Positions 49,543-61,942 of a DNA stretch of 64,000 bases are shown here, piece by piece. The notes beneath the pieces are model-generated. The model did no database searches. It was not told the origin of the DNA and saw only the letters and a list, made by a program, of their open reading frames with translations. The translations under genes and the position numbers were made by a program. How positions within the stretch are numbered: the stretch's first letter is position 1; every line of letters starts with the position of its first letter. Origin of the DNA: Pipra filicauda. Lineage: Eukaryota > Chordata > Aves > Passeriformes > Pipridae. The stretch covers positions 2,480,001-2,544,000 of the forward strand of contig NW_024104376.1 of NCBI RefSeq assembly GCF_003945595.2. Reading direction: 5' to 3'.

Positions 49543-50317
49543 TTGATCTCACAATAATTAGCTTAGCATTTGGTTGCACAATACTTTCACAATACCTCCT
49601 TGGTTGGTTCATTAAACAAAATTAGCTTTTGTTTGAACTTTCATCATTTGTTGTTTTAAGATTAGTGTAAGTTCAAAAGAATTGAAAAATATATTTTCAA
49701 GCTGCTATTATACATGAATAATTTATGCTACAAGTGAATTTGTTAACGTCATTATATAGTAACACTGAATATATTATTTCTAGATGTGTTTTATTGGTTT
49801 AACTGAAAATTAGTTAATAAATAGATACAAGTGTACACACAGTATCAGTGTGGAAGATTTGTGAGGGCCTGAATGAACGTCAATATGTGCACACACATAA
49901 TGTGGACTTAAAAGGCAGTTATGACGGCTGCAAAGGCAACCTTATAAACTGCCTGAATTAAATTTCTTATTTTATGCCCTCCTCCTTTCCCACATAAGCA
50001 ATCAGATAGCCTTTAAGTTACACAGTCAAAGTTTACTTTTTCCTCTCATTTCAGTATTTTGTATTCTCTACCTTCTTGGCTAGAAAAGTGCTTTTTTCTT
50101 ATTGCTATTACAAGTATTGCTTACAGTCTATGAGTTATTCAATACCAAGACTTCATTCTATTAAGATATAAACATAGAGAACAAAATGCCCATTCGTTGT
50201 TTACTGTAGACTAATCAAACCCTGTTCCTAATGCAGAGTTACTATTTCTGTTGTGCTTTTTTTTTATGATACTCATTACTACAGTATCTGCAAGCATTAA
50301 TGAATTTGTTTTTACAT
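49543..50317. other. Intronic sequence, no gene seen
   Basis: AT-rich, nothing recognisable. Confidence 0.5.
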
Positions 50318-50392
50318 TATCCATATGAGAGGATTATTATTATTCCCACTTGACAGATGGGAAACTGAAATTCAGAGGGTTTAACATAAATG
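50318..50392 (-). repeat. MIR/L2-type relic, antisense
   Basis: ATATGAGAGGATTATTATTA, then TTCCCACTTGACAGATGGGA and AACTGAAATTCAGAGGG match the antisense MIR core order (ttattatccccattttacagatgaggaaactgaggcacagagagg). Confidence 0.65.
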
Positions 50393-53300
50393 TTTTGAGT
50401 GCCTTTTGAGAAGCCTAGGACATGGTTTATCAGGGTTCTTACATGGCACACAGTTCCCACTGACTTCAGCGTTTATGCAAAGCAGACTGCAGTCTTACGT
50501 CATGTTTCATAGATCATCTCAAATCACTCCTTTTCTAAATTTGGAATAAGGAAACTCCCTTCCCAACTTCCCTTTTCCTTTTCCTATCAATCTTCTATCC
50601 ATTCTATCCCCCTCAGGCTGCTTTTTCAACCTTCTGTCTTACCCTGTTCTGATCAGAAAGCCTCTTCTTCCACTTAGTCCACTTAGTTTAGGCAGGAGAA
50701 TGATCATGTTCCTTTTCTTCTCTCTGGACTCATGCCCAATCTAGATGAAATCTCTATATTACTAAGCCCAGAAGGAAATGTGCAGATTTTGGCTTTTCAG
50801 ATAGTTAATGTTGGGTAAAATGGACAGACCTTATAGGAAAAACAAAAATTTATTGCAAACACAGTGATGACCTGGGGTCAACTTCAGGTCCCTGCTTCAG
50901 CACAAAGGCATATTGGAGCTGTCCAAAGAACATGTTGTCGGAATTATGGAGGTAAAATTGCATGAATTTCCTTAGCTTTGTGATTTTGGATGTACTTTTT
51001 TGACTGAAATTCAGTCAGTTTCAGTCCAAGTCAGTACAATTTAGCAAAATTATAAGCCCTGTATTGCTGTATTACTAAAAGTGCTATTTCTAAGAAAACT
51101 GCTGAATGTGATCTGTTTGTGTATATGGCTGAGAACAAAATGCCATTAATTTAATTTATTTGATACCTGCTTTGTCAGATAGCTTTACATTGGGACATGA
51201 AAGAAATGTATGCATCTCTTTTTCTTTATTAATTAATCTTTTTTTATTAAATTGCTATAATTTTATTGTGTTCTATACAGTAGTGTTCTAGCTTCTTCTT
51301 CACAGGTGCAACAGAAGAGTGGCAGTAAAACCTGAGTATCTTCAGGAAGTGCAAAGTCTTGGGGGTGGTACAGGATATAGTTGTCCTCCGGGATGGTGTG
51401 TTCTAGGGTTGATCCTTTTGCAGAGCTTGCAAGAGTCTAGCAGCAAACTTTGAAAATATTACAGGTCAGAGGTTTATCTGTATACTAACAGCAAAGAATG
51501 TTATAGTTAGACCTGTTTCAACAACAGGGATATTTTCACATTTTTTGAAGCAGAAAAAGACAAGGTAGTGACATTTTCTGACAAGCATAATTCTAGACAC
51601 ATCCGAAAAGACAGCCCGATGAGCTAGTAAATAATGAAGAGAGTATTAGGGGAAATCCAGGATACTTGGCACCTTGTAAATAGCTTCTTGTTTGTGGGAA
51701 GGTTGATCTATAGATCCTCATCCTGCTAATATCGGTGTGATTTGTCTATTGCTAATGCAGTAGTTACCACTTTCAAATGCAGGCTTTACATATTGTAGGT
51801 GTTGGCCCTTCAAGACCAAGCCTAAGACTCATGCGTCTCTCAAACCCTACAGCCTCACAGACCACAGACTGAAAACCATTGACCTACAGTCTATCAATGA
51901 ATGGAGCCATACCTTGCAAATACTTGAAGAAAGAAATGTTAGTTTTAAAATATTTTTAAGTGGCATGGATGCACAAAGCACCACAGTAGTAAATAGCATT
52001 TCAGGATTGGTATTATAAATGGTGTTAAACTGCAAAGGGAACTTTCAGAATTGAAAAATTCACAAGTGCTTTACACAGCATAATCATATATATACACATA
52101 AAAGGCCAGTATATTTAATTTTAATTGTCTGGATTAGTATTTTGAGATTTTTAAAGGGACATTCTGTACTTGCGAATTGCTGACAGTTTGGCTGTCAGAT
52201 TCCCAGGTGTGCAGACATCTATTGTTCAAAATACTTGCCTTTGCAATAGCTCTGTATTTGCTGTAGCAAAATACACTCGAAGTTGAGCTTGCTCTTAAAA
52301 AATGCTTTTGCTGATAGTAGTCTTGGATTCATAACTATCTATATCCATAGGAATTAATAGTATTCAGCTCCCCCGCGGAGTGTTTGAGTTTGAATCTTAA
52401 CTTAAATGCTTTAATTCTGGTAAACAAGTAGAACCAAAGGAGAGATGAATGCTAGAATGGCTTGAGAAGGAACGGATTGGAAAGTGTAAAGGGAGTGTAG
52501 TTAAAGCTGTGGAATGGGAACCCTTTTTAATCATAAATTAGAACAGAGTTGTATTTGCTGCAGCCACGTCCATATGGAAATTCTAAATTTACAGGAGAGG
52601 CTGATTTCACAGGATAAGCAATCATGGATTTACCTGTACATCAAATAACTTTGCATTTGATATATGCTAGTTTATCCTCTTAGCAATCTAGGAGAAAATA
52701 TCTGGGCAAAGGGACATCATGGTTGGAACATTTCAGTTGGATTTTCTGTTCTAGGTATGGAAGTATCTCATGTGAAAGCTATTAAATAACAACAAATTTT
52801 GATTCAAAAATCTACATGCAAGGTCAGAGTTTTTGAAACATGTGCCCAGTTTGGTTCTTCTTTTCTTTTTTTTTGAATTGCATTTCAGAAAGGTTTTCCT
52901 TTCGGATTCGCTCCTTTTGAGTTGCATATTGAAAGAGCCAGTGTGGTCAGCAGAATAGGAGGAACATAAGGGCATAATGTATTAATGATTTTTATTATTC
53001 TCAAGAAGTGTTCTCAAGAATCACTTCCAGTCATGAATTTGGGCACCTGGAAGATTTTAACTTCCTCTTCTTGAGTTTTAAGGAAGTTTGTACTTACATT
53101 GTCTTCTCTTTCTACGGAAAAATAAAATATAGCCCGAAGTTCAAAAAAATGTGGTGTTCCAGTAACTATTGTTTCTGTAGTCCCCAACCAAGTGTTTGAT
53201 TCAACAAAATCCTTTTCTCTAATAGATATTTTTGCCCCTTAATGACTGTAGATATTGTGAATGTAGGCTATTGCTCAGGATGTGTCCTGAACATGTGATT

Positions 53301-54578
53301 CTAAATGTTTTTCCAGATATTATGCAGGTAGTGTACCTGGAAGACACTGGAGATTTTTATCTGTGAACACCTCTTTGAAAATTAATTCCAAACACCAAAA
53401 ACTTCTGTTTTATAATTTAAATTAATGTAAATCACAAATTTTTTAAAAAACCATTAAAACAAAAAACCAAGTCACCAGTTATCTAAAATTATCCCATTAT
53501 TTAAAATGGAGTTTTGTTTCATGTTCCTTAGCCTCTAATTCATAGGGGACCTGTTAAATCAAATCTGTTCTTTGGAACCTTGAAAAGAGTAAAAATAAAA
53601 AGTCTTAAATGTGGTCCCTAATGTATGTAGTTCTTATGGACTAATTAACAGTGACAGGTCACTGCTCCAAGCAGCTTACAGTACAAATACTTTATGGAAT
53701 GTGATGTGCAAGAGAAAATGCACATTGTTTGTTAATTCTGGAATTTTCACTTGGGTGCATTTATATAGGATTAGCTATGGATTCTGTATCCACACAATAT
53801 AGAGTGCATTTTCAGTCTTTTCTTACAGCACTGTGAGTAAGCCTCTTATTTAGAGCAAAAGTGCTTAATTGAATTTTCTATAAGCTGAATCTTTCTTCTG
53901 TTGTATTTCCTTTGAACTATTCTGGAAGAACATGAGCAAAAATTCCAGGTGAAACACTGTGCACAGTTGGGTTCTACTTGAATACAAATAAACCTGGAAA
54001 GTAACAAATAATAAACTCACTTTCTTCCAGCCACACAAAATGATCAGAAAATATTTCTTCTCATAAAACATGCTTGTGAGAAATGTTACCTGTCTGTAAT
54101 CAAACTTGATCTGAGGTGTAGACTCTGGTTGGCAAGATAACAGAGTGTTCAACATCAAAACCTGTGTTCTGTACACTTTGGCTTGTGAATCTCATAGTTG
54201 TTAGCACAACAGAGACTGGAGCATAGTCATATTCCTGATGTAAGCAGCAAAACTGAACGTCCACCTGTTGTGGAAATATTTTTATTGCCCTGTAAAAAGT
54301 GGAGTTTGGTAGGTGAAACAAGGCACTAAATCTGCATAGCTCACTGTGCCACTGGCCTAGGTTGTTTATACCCTTACATCATTCCCTGCCTTTCACCTCT
54401 GCACTTGGTGCCTCATGAAAGGGAGTGTGGACTTGCAGAGCTAAATAGAATTGAGATATGCACTCAGTTTTGGAAGGGCATGCTGAACATCAAAATACAG
54501 TTCAGCAGTGCCCATTGCTTACTCTTGATTTCATCATCGTTTTTTCTTAGGCCTACTTTTATTCTGTGGTGGAATTAC
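50393..54578. other. Intronic sequence, no gene seen
   Basis: No recognised exon or transposon. Confidence 0.5.
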
Positions 54579-54613
54579 AGATTTATTCCAAGATTTATTC
54601 CAGATTTATTCCA
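54579..54613 (+). repeat. 12-bp unit repeated three times
   Basis: AGATTTATTCCA occurs at 54579-54590 and 54591-54602, and its last 11 bases again at 54603-54613. All copies are identical. Confidence 0.85.
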
Positions 54614-57600
54614 TTCGTCTCTATTGCAAGACGAAAATGGCTTTGCATGAAGCCAAGTGCATCTGTGAAATAATCTCTTGACAACTGACTTGTGTGTTCC
54701 TAGAATCATGTTTCTTAAGCAGAAAGTGGTAGAATACTCAAATGATCCAAAGCAGCTTCTCACTTACTAACAGCTGCAGATGAGGAAACACAAAGAGCTC
54801 AGACTGCAAAAAGACACCAAGAGGGGAAGTAGAAAGATTATTATTCTGTTATTAAAATGTAAATAAATGCAGCAACATAGAAGCTGCTGCAATATTTATC
54901 TACCAAGATGAAAACTAAATAGAAATGCTGGGATCCTGCTTACATAGTTGATAAATGTTTGTTCCAAGTATTACCCAAGAGGAAGAATGAAAGCCTGACA
55001 GTTAATTTCCTGCAGATGAATTACAGGCACTGTTAAATGGAAGGTTTTGCTTTAGACTTCAGCAATACCAAGGTTTCTTCCATTTGGAAAAAAAAAAGTG
55101 TAAAGAACAGTTTGTATTTGCCTATCAATGGCATTTGTAAAGGCTCTGGGCCAAGTTTGGCTTTCCTGTGTATTTTGTACTAGGTGTGTTGGCTGTGCAT
55201 TAATTTCTTCACTCTCAGATCTAGGTTGCCTCATCACGTTTCTGCTGAATGGCTGAAAGAACGTTTGATTGTGGTTTATTGCTTTGGTGACTGAGGGACA
55301 TTGCTGATATGTTGGAGGCTATTCTTCTTGCTCTTCACTGCACTTCTGAGAAAGGCTTAACAGGTGCTGGCAGAGAACTGTATGTCATCATCAACTGTTT
55401 TGAAATGCAGCAGCCCTTAAGGCCATATTCTGCCTCCCAGGTAGTTTATTATGCTGCTTTGTAGAGCCACCACTTCAGAATTTAGGAAGGAGGCTCATCA
55501 GTATGCTGGTGAAATACAGACGTGTCTCTCTTTACTCAGAAGAACCTGAAAGTTCATCATCTCCCGTGAAGTAATGCTTGAAGGATATTGCCAGCTGGCT
55601 GTGTTAAAGCTGCCTTATTTTCAGCCCTGGAAAAACTAAAGTGCTGCTGCTGAGTGAAGGTCATTGATAGAGGGAAATTTATTCTTTGTTTATCCAGGCT
55701 ACGTGTTCACAAGTAATGAAGCCAAGCTAAAGATCTCAGAATCTTTTAGGACCTTGCCGTATTCACAGAAAATCTTCTGTGTTGGATTGTTAGGATGTAT
55801 TTTTTCCCACTACCCAGTTTGTCCTGTCTGTGGTTTATTTTGCTTGTATCAGAATAGCAGCATACACCTTATGCATCAGCACTCACAGACGGACTTTCCT
55901 GTTGCCTGTCATTCGTTGATTCACCAACACAGCTGCTCACCAGTTTGCAGGCACCTTTACAGATATGACTTGGGTTTGGATTCTTTATACTAACTGTTAC
56001 CAGAGGAACAGCTTATCTGTAGAGTTGCACCATCTCTGTTTAATAAAGTGGATTTCTGGCAGCCTGTTTGCCTTGAGCTCTTTGTGCTGGTATCCATTAC
56101 CTTCACAATGGGGTATCTAATACATGAAAACTTCATTAGCTTCATCTGTGAGCGTATGTGCTCATGCTGCCTGCCACTTTGGCAGTCTCTTGTGTTGTCT
56201 CCTTAAATCATAAGTTTGATTACAATTTTAGTGTATTGAGACAGTTAGCATGAAAAAATTCTGTTGACAATTTGATCATGAAACAAGAGGCTTGAAAAGC
56301 CCAAAAATAAGGGGGTTTGGCACTGTCACAAGTTTGCTGTATTAATGTTTCTTTGAAAAATTGCTTGGGTGCTCTTCAATCTGCAGTCTTGCAGCCTTAA
56401 ATCTCCATCTGTTCAGCAGACTATTGAACACCGTACACGGTGATTTCCATTGTATGTTACTGAACTTTTTAACATGCACATTTTATTTTTGAGCTGGACA
56501 TGGAATTCCCATACTCTCAAAACTTCAAAGTGTGAAAGTTTTTTCAAAAACTTTTACCAAACCTAAGGCCCATTTTACACTGTTTATTAGAATAGATTGT
56601 AAATAAGTTGAGTAAATGACAACTGCTCTCACCAAGGTGAGAGTTCATAAAGAGAAAACTTTTTTCATACCTAATGAGAGAACTTGATGCACCAAAAATG
56701 TCTTTCTTAGCTTCACATCTCTGTGACGTGCCAGAATGCAACTGCACTGTAGATTCATAGTGAGGCAATGTGAAATAGGTGCTAAAAATAAACAAAATGT
56801 GACTCAAATCTGCCTGGAACTTCGGATCCTGTAGTGAAGTGTTGATCCAACTGAATTTGATCAGTATTTTCCAAATAATTGCCATGACTTTATTTTTCTC
56901 TTAAAGTTTCTATCAGTAATTATTTACTATAAATAGCCATGACAAGCAAGCTGTTGGAACACTTAATATGATTTTGATTACATGCCTGCTGGAAAGAAGA
57001 GTTTAAATAGGAGCAGCAGGAAGCAGCAATAAATCAAATGCATAAACTTAATGACAGCAATATTTTGGCAGAAAATCTTTGATTCTGTTTCAAATGTAGA
57101 AATGTTTTGTCTTTCTATTAATTTTTTGAAAGGAAGGGTGGGTTGTTATACCCTTGCTGGTTATTTTTCTTTTTTCTATCCTAATAGAGTCATTAAGGTT
57201 TTTTGCTCTTCTGGAATCTTCCTAGTGCAGCAGCGTGTGTCAGGGAAACTGTGACTGCTGAGACACTGGGACTGTTTATTTCAAAGACAAGTACAGCATT
57301 GGGACTGAAATGTATTTCTCTAGGACTCTTTTACTCCTCTCCATTTGAGTTATCCCACACAGCCAGTACTAACTTTATTCTATACTTTCTATACTATGGA
57401 TACTAATGGAAATATGTGAACTGCTTTGGAAGAAATGCTGTTGTACAGTAGTATCTATTTTGTGGATGGATACTGGAGACCCAGAAAAACAATACATACT
57501 TAAAAAAATATTTTTGGGGCATTAACTGTTAGGGGTTTCAGTGAAAGTTAGGCATATCTTTGTCTTCACGGATGTAAGTTGAGGTGATTTGTACAGCTTT

Positions 57601-60600
57601 CAGAAAATGTGTCAGAACAGCATCAGAATCCACTTCTCTTTTTTCAGCTCATCCTTTCTCAACCATAATCTTTCCTTATTTCCCCTGTCAGTCTGTCTCT
57701 ATACACACCTTAAAGCAGAAGATGTACCTGGAGAGTACCTGCTACACAGTATCTTTGTCCTCAAGGAGCCTTAGTAAAATGCCTTTTCACCAGGAGAAAA
57801 ACTGTGCAAATGAAACTTATCCCTAATGAACAGAGACATAATTTTCAGAATTAGAGTGCCAGAACCCTTAAAGCTTTCAGAAAGCCTTACAAGTATTTCT
57901 GTTCAGGTGGTGAACAAGTTAACATTGTTGAATTTTCTAAGCATAAGAATAATTTCAATAGAGTACTATTGAACTATGGAATTAGTCTGGTCTCCTGACC
58001 CGTGGTACAAAATCTGAAACTGTTGAGGTTAATAAAGTCTTTATGAGATTTGGAAAAATTAAGTCCCTTTCTATGCCACACTAGAAGCCTTTTATTTCAA
58101 AAACCAATTAAATATGGACCAGGACAGGATAAAATAAAGAACAGAGATGAGTAACACATTTTGTCGTTAAAGAGAGTCAATTTGAGGTGACTTAGGGGTC
58201 CATTCAGAAAAAAGGTCGTAACACAATAACTTACCTTATTGAGTAAATTTAAGAAAAAAATAATTCACTTAGACCACAGTTGAAAAACTGTGTGAACTGT
58301 AGTAAACATTACCATAGAGCAGCTCAAGCTACACAGATAAGTTTAGGAGTAATGCCTACAGAAAAGAGGACTTAAGTCTGCATAGGTGCGATTAAACTCT
58401 AATCCTCCTGTCTGCCCACAGAATGGCTGGGAAATGTCAGCTGGGTCCCACAGCCTGGCACAAGCCCAAGGAGTGGAATGAGGGAATTCTGCTTGGCAGC
58501 TAGCAGTCTCCTCTTTCAACAGACTTGGTACAGAAAATCAAGGCATCACAGAGAGAGAAATTAAGTTCTTTTCTGCAAGAAATTGTCTTTAGACTAAAGT
58601 CAGTATAAATACACTTCAAAGCAGATGAAGCTCATGAGGTCAAGTAGATGTTACAGTCAGATGGTTTTGTCGTTCTGCACTTGTGTCCTTTAGAATAACT
58701 CTGTGGAGGAGAGCTCTGACCTTCCCGAGCACTGATCCCAGCAACACACTGGGTTCCTTGTATAAAACTGTCTTGATCACAGGCTTTTTCTCCTAAGCTC
58801 TTTAGAAGCAGAAATAATTTCAGCCTAAACCACTCCAGAAAGATGTTTTGTTGCTAACAAAGGGACAAGAAGGGCCCAAGACAGTGAGTGCTTTCTTTTC
58901 TGGGTCCCCAAAATCAGGCCCATCACAGTACAGAAAGAGGGAAAGTCTCATATTAAAAATGAATAGAGAAAGCTGAGAGATTATATACAAATTATATATC
59001 CTCACTATGAATGCTGTATTCATCTGCAGGGATCTTATCTTCAAAGAGAAGGCAGTTAGAGTTCAGACAGAGGCAGGAAAAACTATTAGAAGCAAAGAAA
59101 TACTTTCCCTTATGAAGAAATCTAGACTAGAAATGTCAGAAGAGAGGCCTGTAAAGTGATAAATCATGACAAGAAAACAAATTAGACAGTACAATTTATT
59201 TCTTATTTTGGATAGAGATATGCTCTGCAGTATTCAAGTAGATTCTGTTTAAGCCTGTAGAGTGAAGCACTCTTTCATTCTAAATGCAGAACCTTAGGGT
59301 AATTGAATATTAAAATCAAAAATCAAAGTGTGTTTTTTGAATACTTTCTCAAATAAACCCAAAAAACTCTATAAGTAGCATCCAGAAACCAGTGTAGTTA
59401 CATTAGGAAATAAAACATATTCTGAAAACCCAGAAGCCAAACCTTTTTAGAAATTCAAGGACCAAATAGGAAGAAGTCATGTGAAGAAAGCTTCATTTAA
59501 AGGTGTAAGTCTATGACACTAAATAGTGATCAGACTGAAGGAATTCATCATAAATATGTGAAAAGGAGAGTCTTATGTATTGTTCTAGTAAATACTCAAA
59601 AATTAACACCTGAATCATTCTGGGTTGCATTTGAAAAGACAACAACATTTTTAAAAGTAGATCTCATTCAAAAAGATTATTGGAGGACAGTGATACAAGG
59701 GAGTTACTCAGGACCGCAGTGAATATCAGAACTACTGTGAGAAAAAAAAGCATTCTTCTCTAGTAATTAGAGAAAAAGCAGTTGCATCTGTAGTGAATAA
59801 AGATGACCAACAGTTCCAGCACAAGTAGCAGAGTGCATGTGCGTGCATTCACACATGCAGGGCTGAATTTAGTCACAGGGTAATGATCAGCCCAAGTTCA
59901 GTGATGACTTCTACATTGCTCACAGAGAAAGGAGGTGGAAAGTGTGCAGCTGGAGCTGGTTGCAAAAGTGCTCGATGTCCTCTCAGTACACAGAGTAACA
60001 GGTTCAGATGACATGCTGAGTCACAAGTTTTACAGGAAATCGGCAAGGAAATAAATGAACCTTTAACTGACATTTGTTATGTTTGTAGCAATAAGAGAAC
60101 TGTTGGAGGGTTACAGAGAGAAACACAATGTTGTACTTTTAAAAAATGGATGTAACTTATATATTAAAAGCAAAGGAAAACAATTTCTTGATTTCTGCTG
60201 TGAAATCCGCAAATACTGCATGCCTTTGTGCTGTAGAGATGCTGTGAGCAATGTCAATAGCACTGAGTACTACACTTTGTGTGCTTATTTATATTTCCAA
60301 TTTGTAGAAACCAAGACCCCCTACCTGTATTTTGCTGTCGGCATAGTTATTAGGCAAATCCTCAGTATTGTTTGGAGGGTTTTCTTGAGTGATTGCTTTG
60401 TTCCTATTGAATCTGTTTTCAAGTTCCTCCCCACCCACCAAACTGTTCCCATAGCTGCACTATTCATATTTATGTAAGTATGCATTCATGATTTTCACAC
60501 GAATAAATTCTATTAATCTCAATTAAGATGTGTATCCCATCAGACTGGGTGCTACACATACACATAGTAAGAAATAACCCCTGCTCAGAATAAATTATAG

Positions 60601-61782
60601 CCTAGATGCAGAACAGTGAGAAATTCAGTTCTCTTCCTAATTTCTGTAAAGCAATATCCCAAAGATTACATTTGATAATGCCCAGATCCTCTGACTCCCA
60701 ACCTATTCCTTTGCAACAAGACTGATGCCTGCTTTGGGACACTGAGAAATCTTGACAGGCTCTACTAGTTTTTTTGTGCGTTTTTTGGTTTTTTTTTTCA
60801 TTATTATTACACACTTGGAGTCCTATTTTGAAGTCATATTCTGAAAACGAGGTGGAAAATGGTGGATGGAAGGTCCAAATCTAAATTAACCAATCAAAAC
60901 TGTTGTGTAAGAAATTGTAAGGCAGAAGACTAAGCGTCACAGAAATAATTTCTCAATTGAAGTCAACTTATTAGAGAGTTTATATTAAAATAGAGAAGCA
61001 AAGCATAGTCATGTGCTATTTACTCATTTTCAACAGAAGTTTCATGAAGCATGCTTTATTTCATAAGTCTTTAGAAGTGAGGTTTCACATCCTTTCTGAG
61101 CCTTTTGTAATATGATCTCTCTTTGATACGCTTAAATGTCCAGCAATCCCTTTTTCTAGCAGCAATTTTGTCATTTTACTGTTCAGAAAGTATTAGCACT
61201 ACAGATTATATTTTAATGCAGAAAGATCATCTTCTGTAAGGGTGTAGTGGAGGGCATCTGTAAGATCTTCCCTGGGCGGCACCAGTGCAAGTTATTGCTC
61301 CTCTGTTCTCTCTTGCACCTTTGTCCATCGCTGTTCCCACTGTGAGATTCTCTGCACTGGTGGGCTTTTTAGAATGAGAACCAGCAATAAACCCCACTAG
61401 TTAGTTATTTTCTTTCACTGCTACTGTTTGTATTTTTTTCTTTAGGTTGTACATAAAACCCCATTAAATATATTGAATATATTTTTGAGTTTCTTTAAAA
61501 GCTGGAAACTGGAAAAAAAAATTGTAAAATTAGTTCCTTGTCAGCAGGTTCACTGAGAGCACATAGCAGAGGATGAGTGAACTTTCAGGATTGCGTTGCT
61601 TTTATTGTCCTTGACCTCATGTTGAATATTCTCATTCTAATCTAGTATTTGTCATCATCTATACAGAAAATAACTTCTTTGGTAGTCATGCAATAACAAA
61701 AACAGTGGTCATTGTCATGGGTACTGTTGTGCCCAGACTGGTGGGTGTGCTCATGGTTTTACAGGCCTGTGCACCTTAAGTG
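54614..61782. other. Long intronic stretch, no gene seen
   Basis: No recognised exon, RNA gene or transposon. The longest frames (for example + strand 60079-60477, 132 codons) have no family motif. A 10-bp inverted pair, CACCAGTGCA and TGCACTGGTG, lies near 61280 and 61355 but is widely spaced. Confidence 0.5.
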
Positions 61783-61810
61783 CAAGATAACTACTACAAG
61801 ATAATTACTA
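61783..61810 (+). repeat. 14-bp tandem duplication
   Basis: CAAGATAACTACTA (61783-61796) is followed by CAAGATAATTACTA (61797-61810), with one difference. Confidence 0.85.
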
Positions 61811-61864
61811 CTGCTTATATACCTTGTTTTTAATCACTAGGTCTTGACGTGTTTTACCAACAAA

Positions 61865-61942
61865 GGCATCTCAAATGAGGAAATTCAGACACTGGAAGGG
61901 AAAGTGATTTTCTGAAGGTCACCAGTCAGTGCATTCTCAGGA
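61865..61942 (-). repeat. MIR-type relic, antisense
   Basis: CAAATGAGGAAATTCAGACA, then GGGAAAGTGATTTTCTGAAG and GTCACCAGTCAGTG follow the antisense MIR core (gatgaggaaactgaggca, gttaagtgacttgcccaaggtcacacagc). Confidence 0.65.

Noticed and set aside
60079..60477. 132-codon + strand open frame
   Set aside because: No recognisable domain. Cys/Tyr/Phe-rich translation of AT-rich DNA. Expected by chance in 64 kb.
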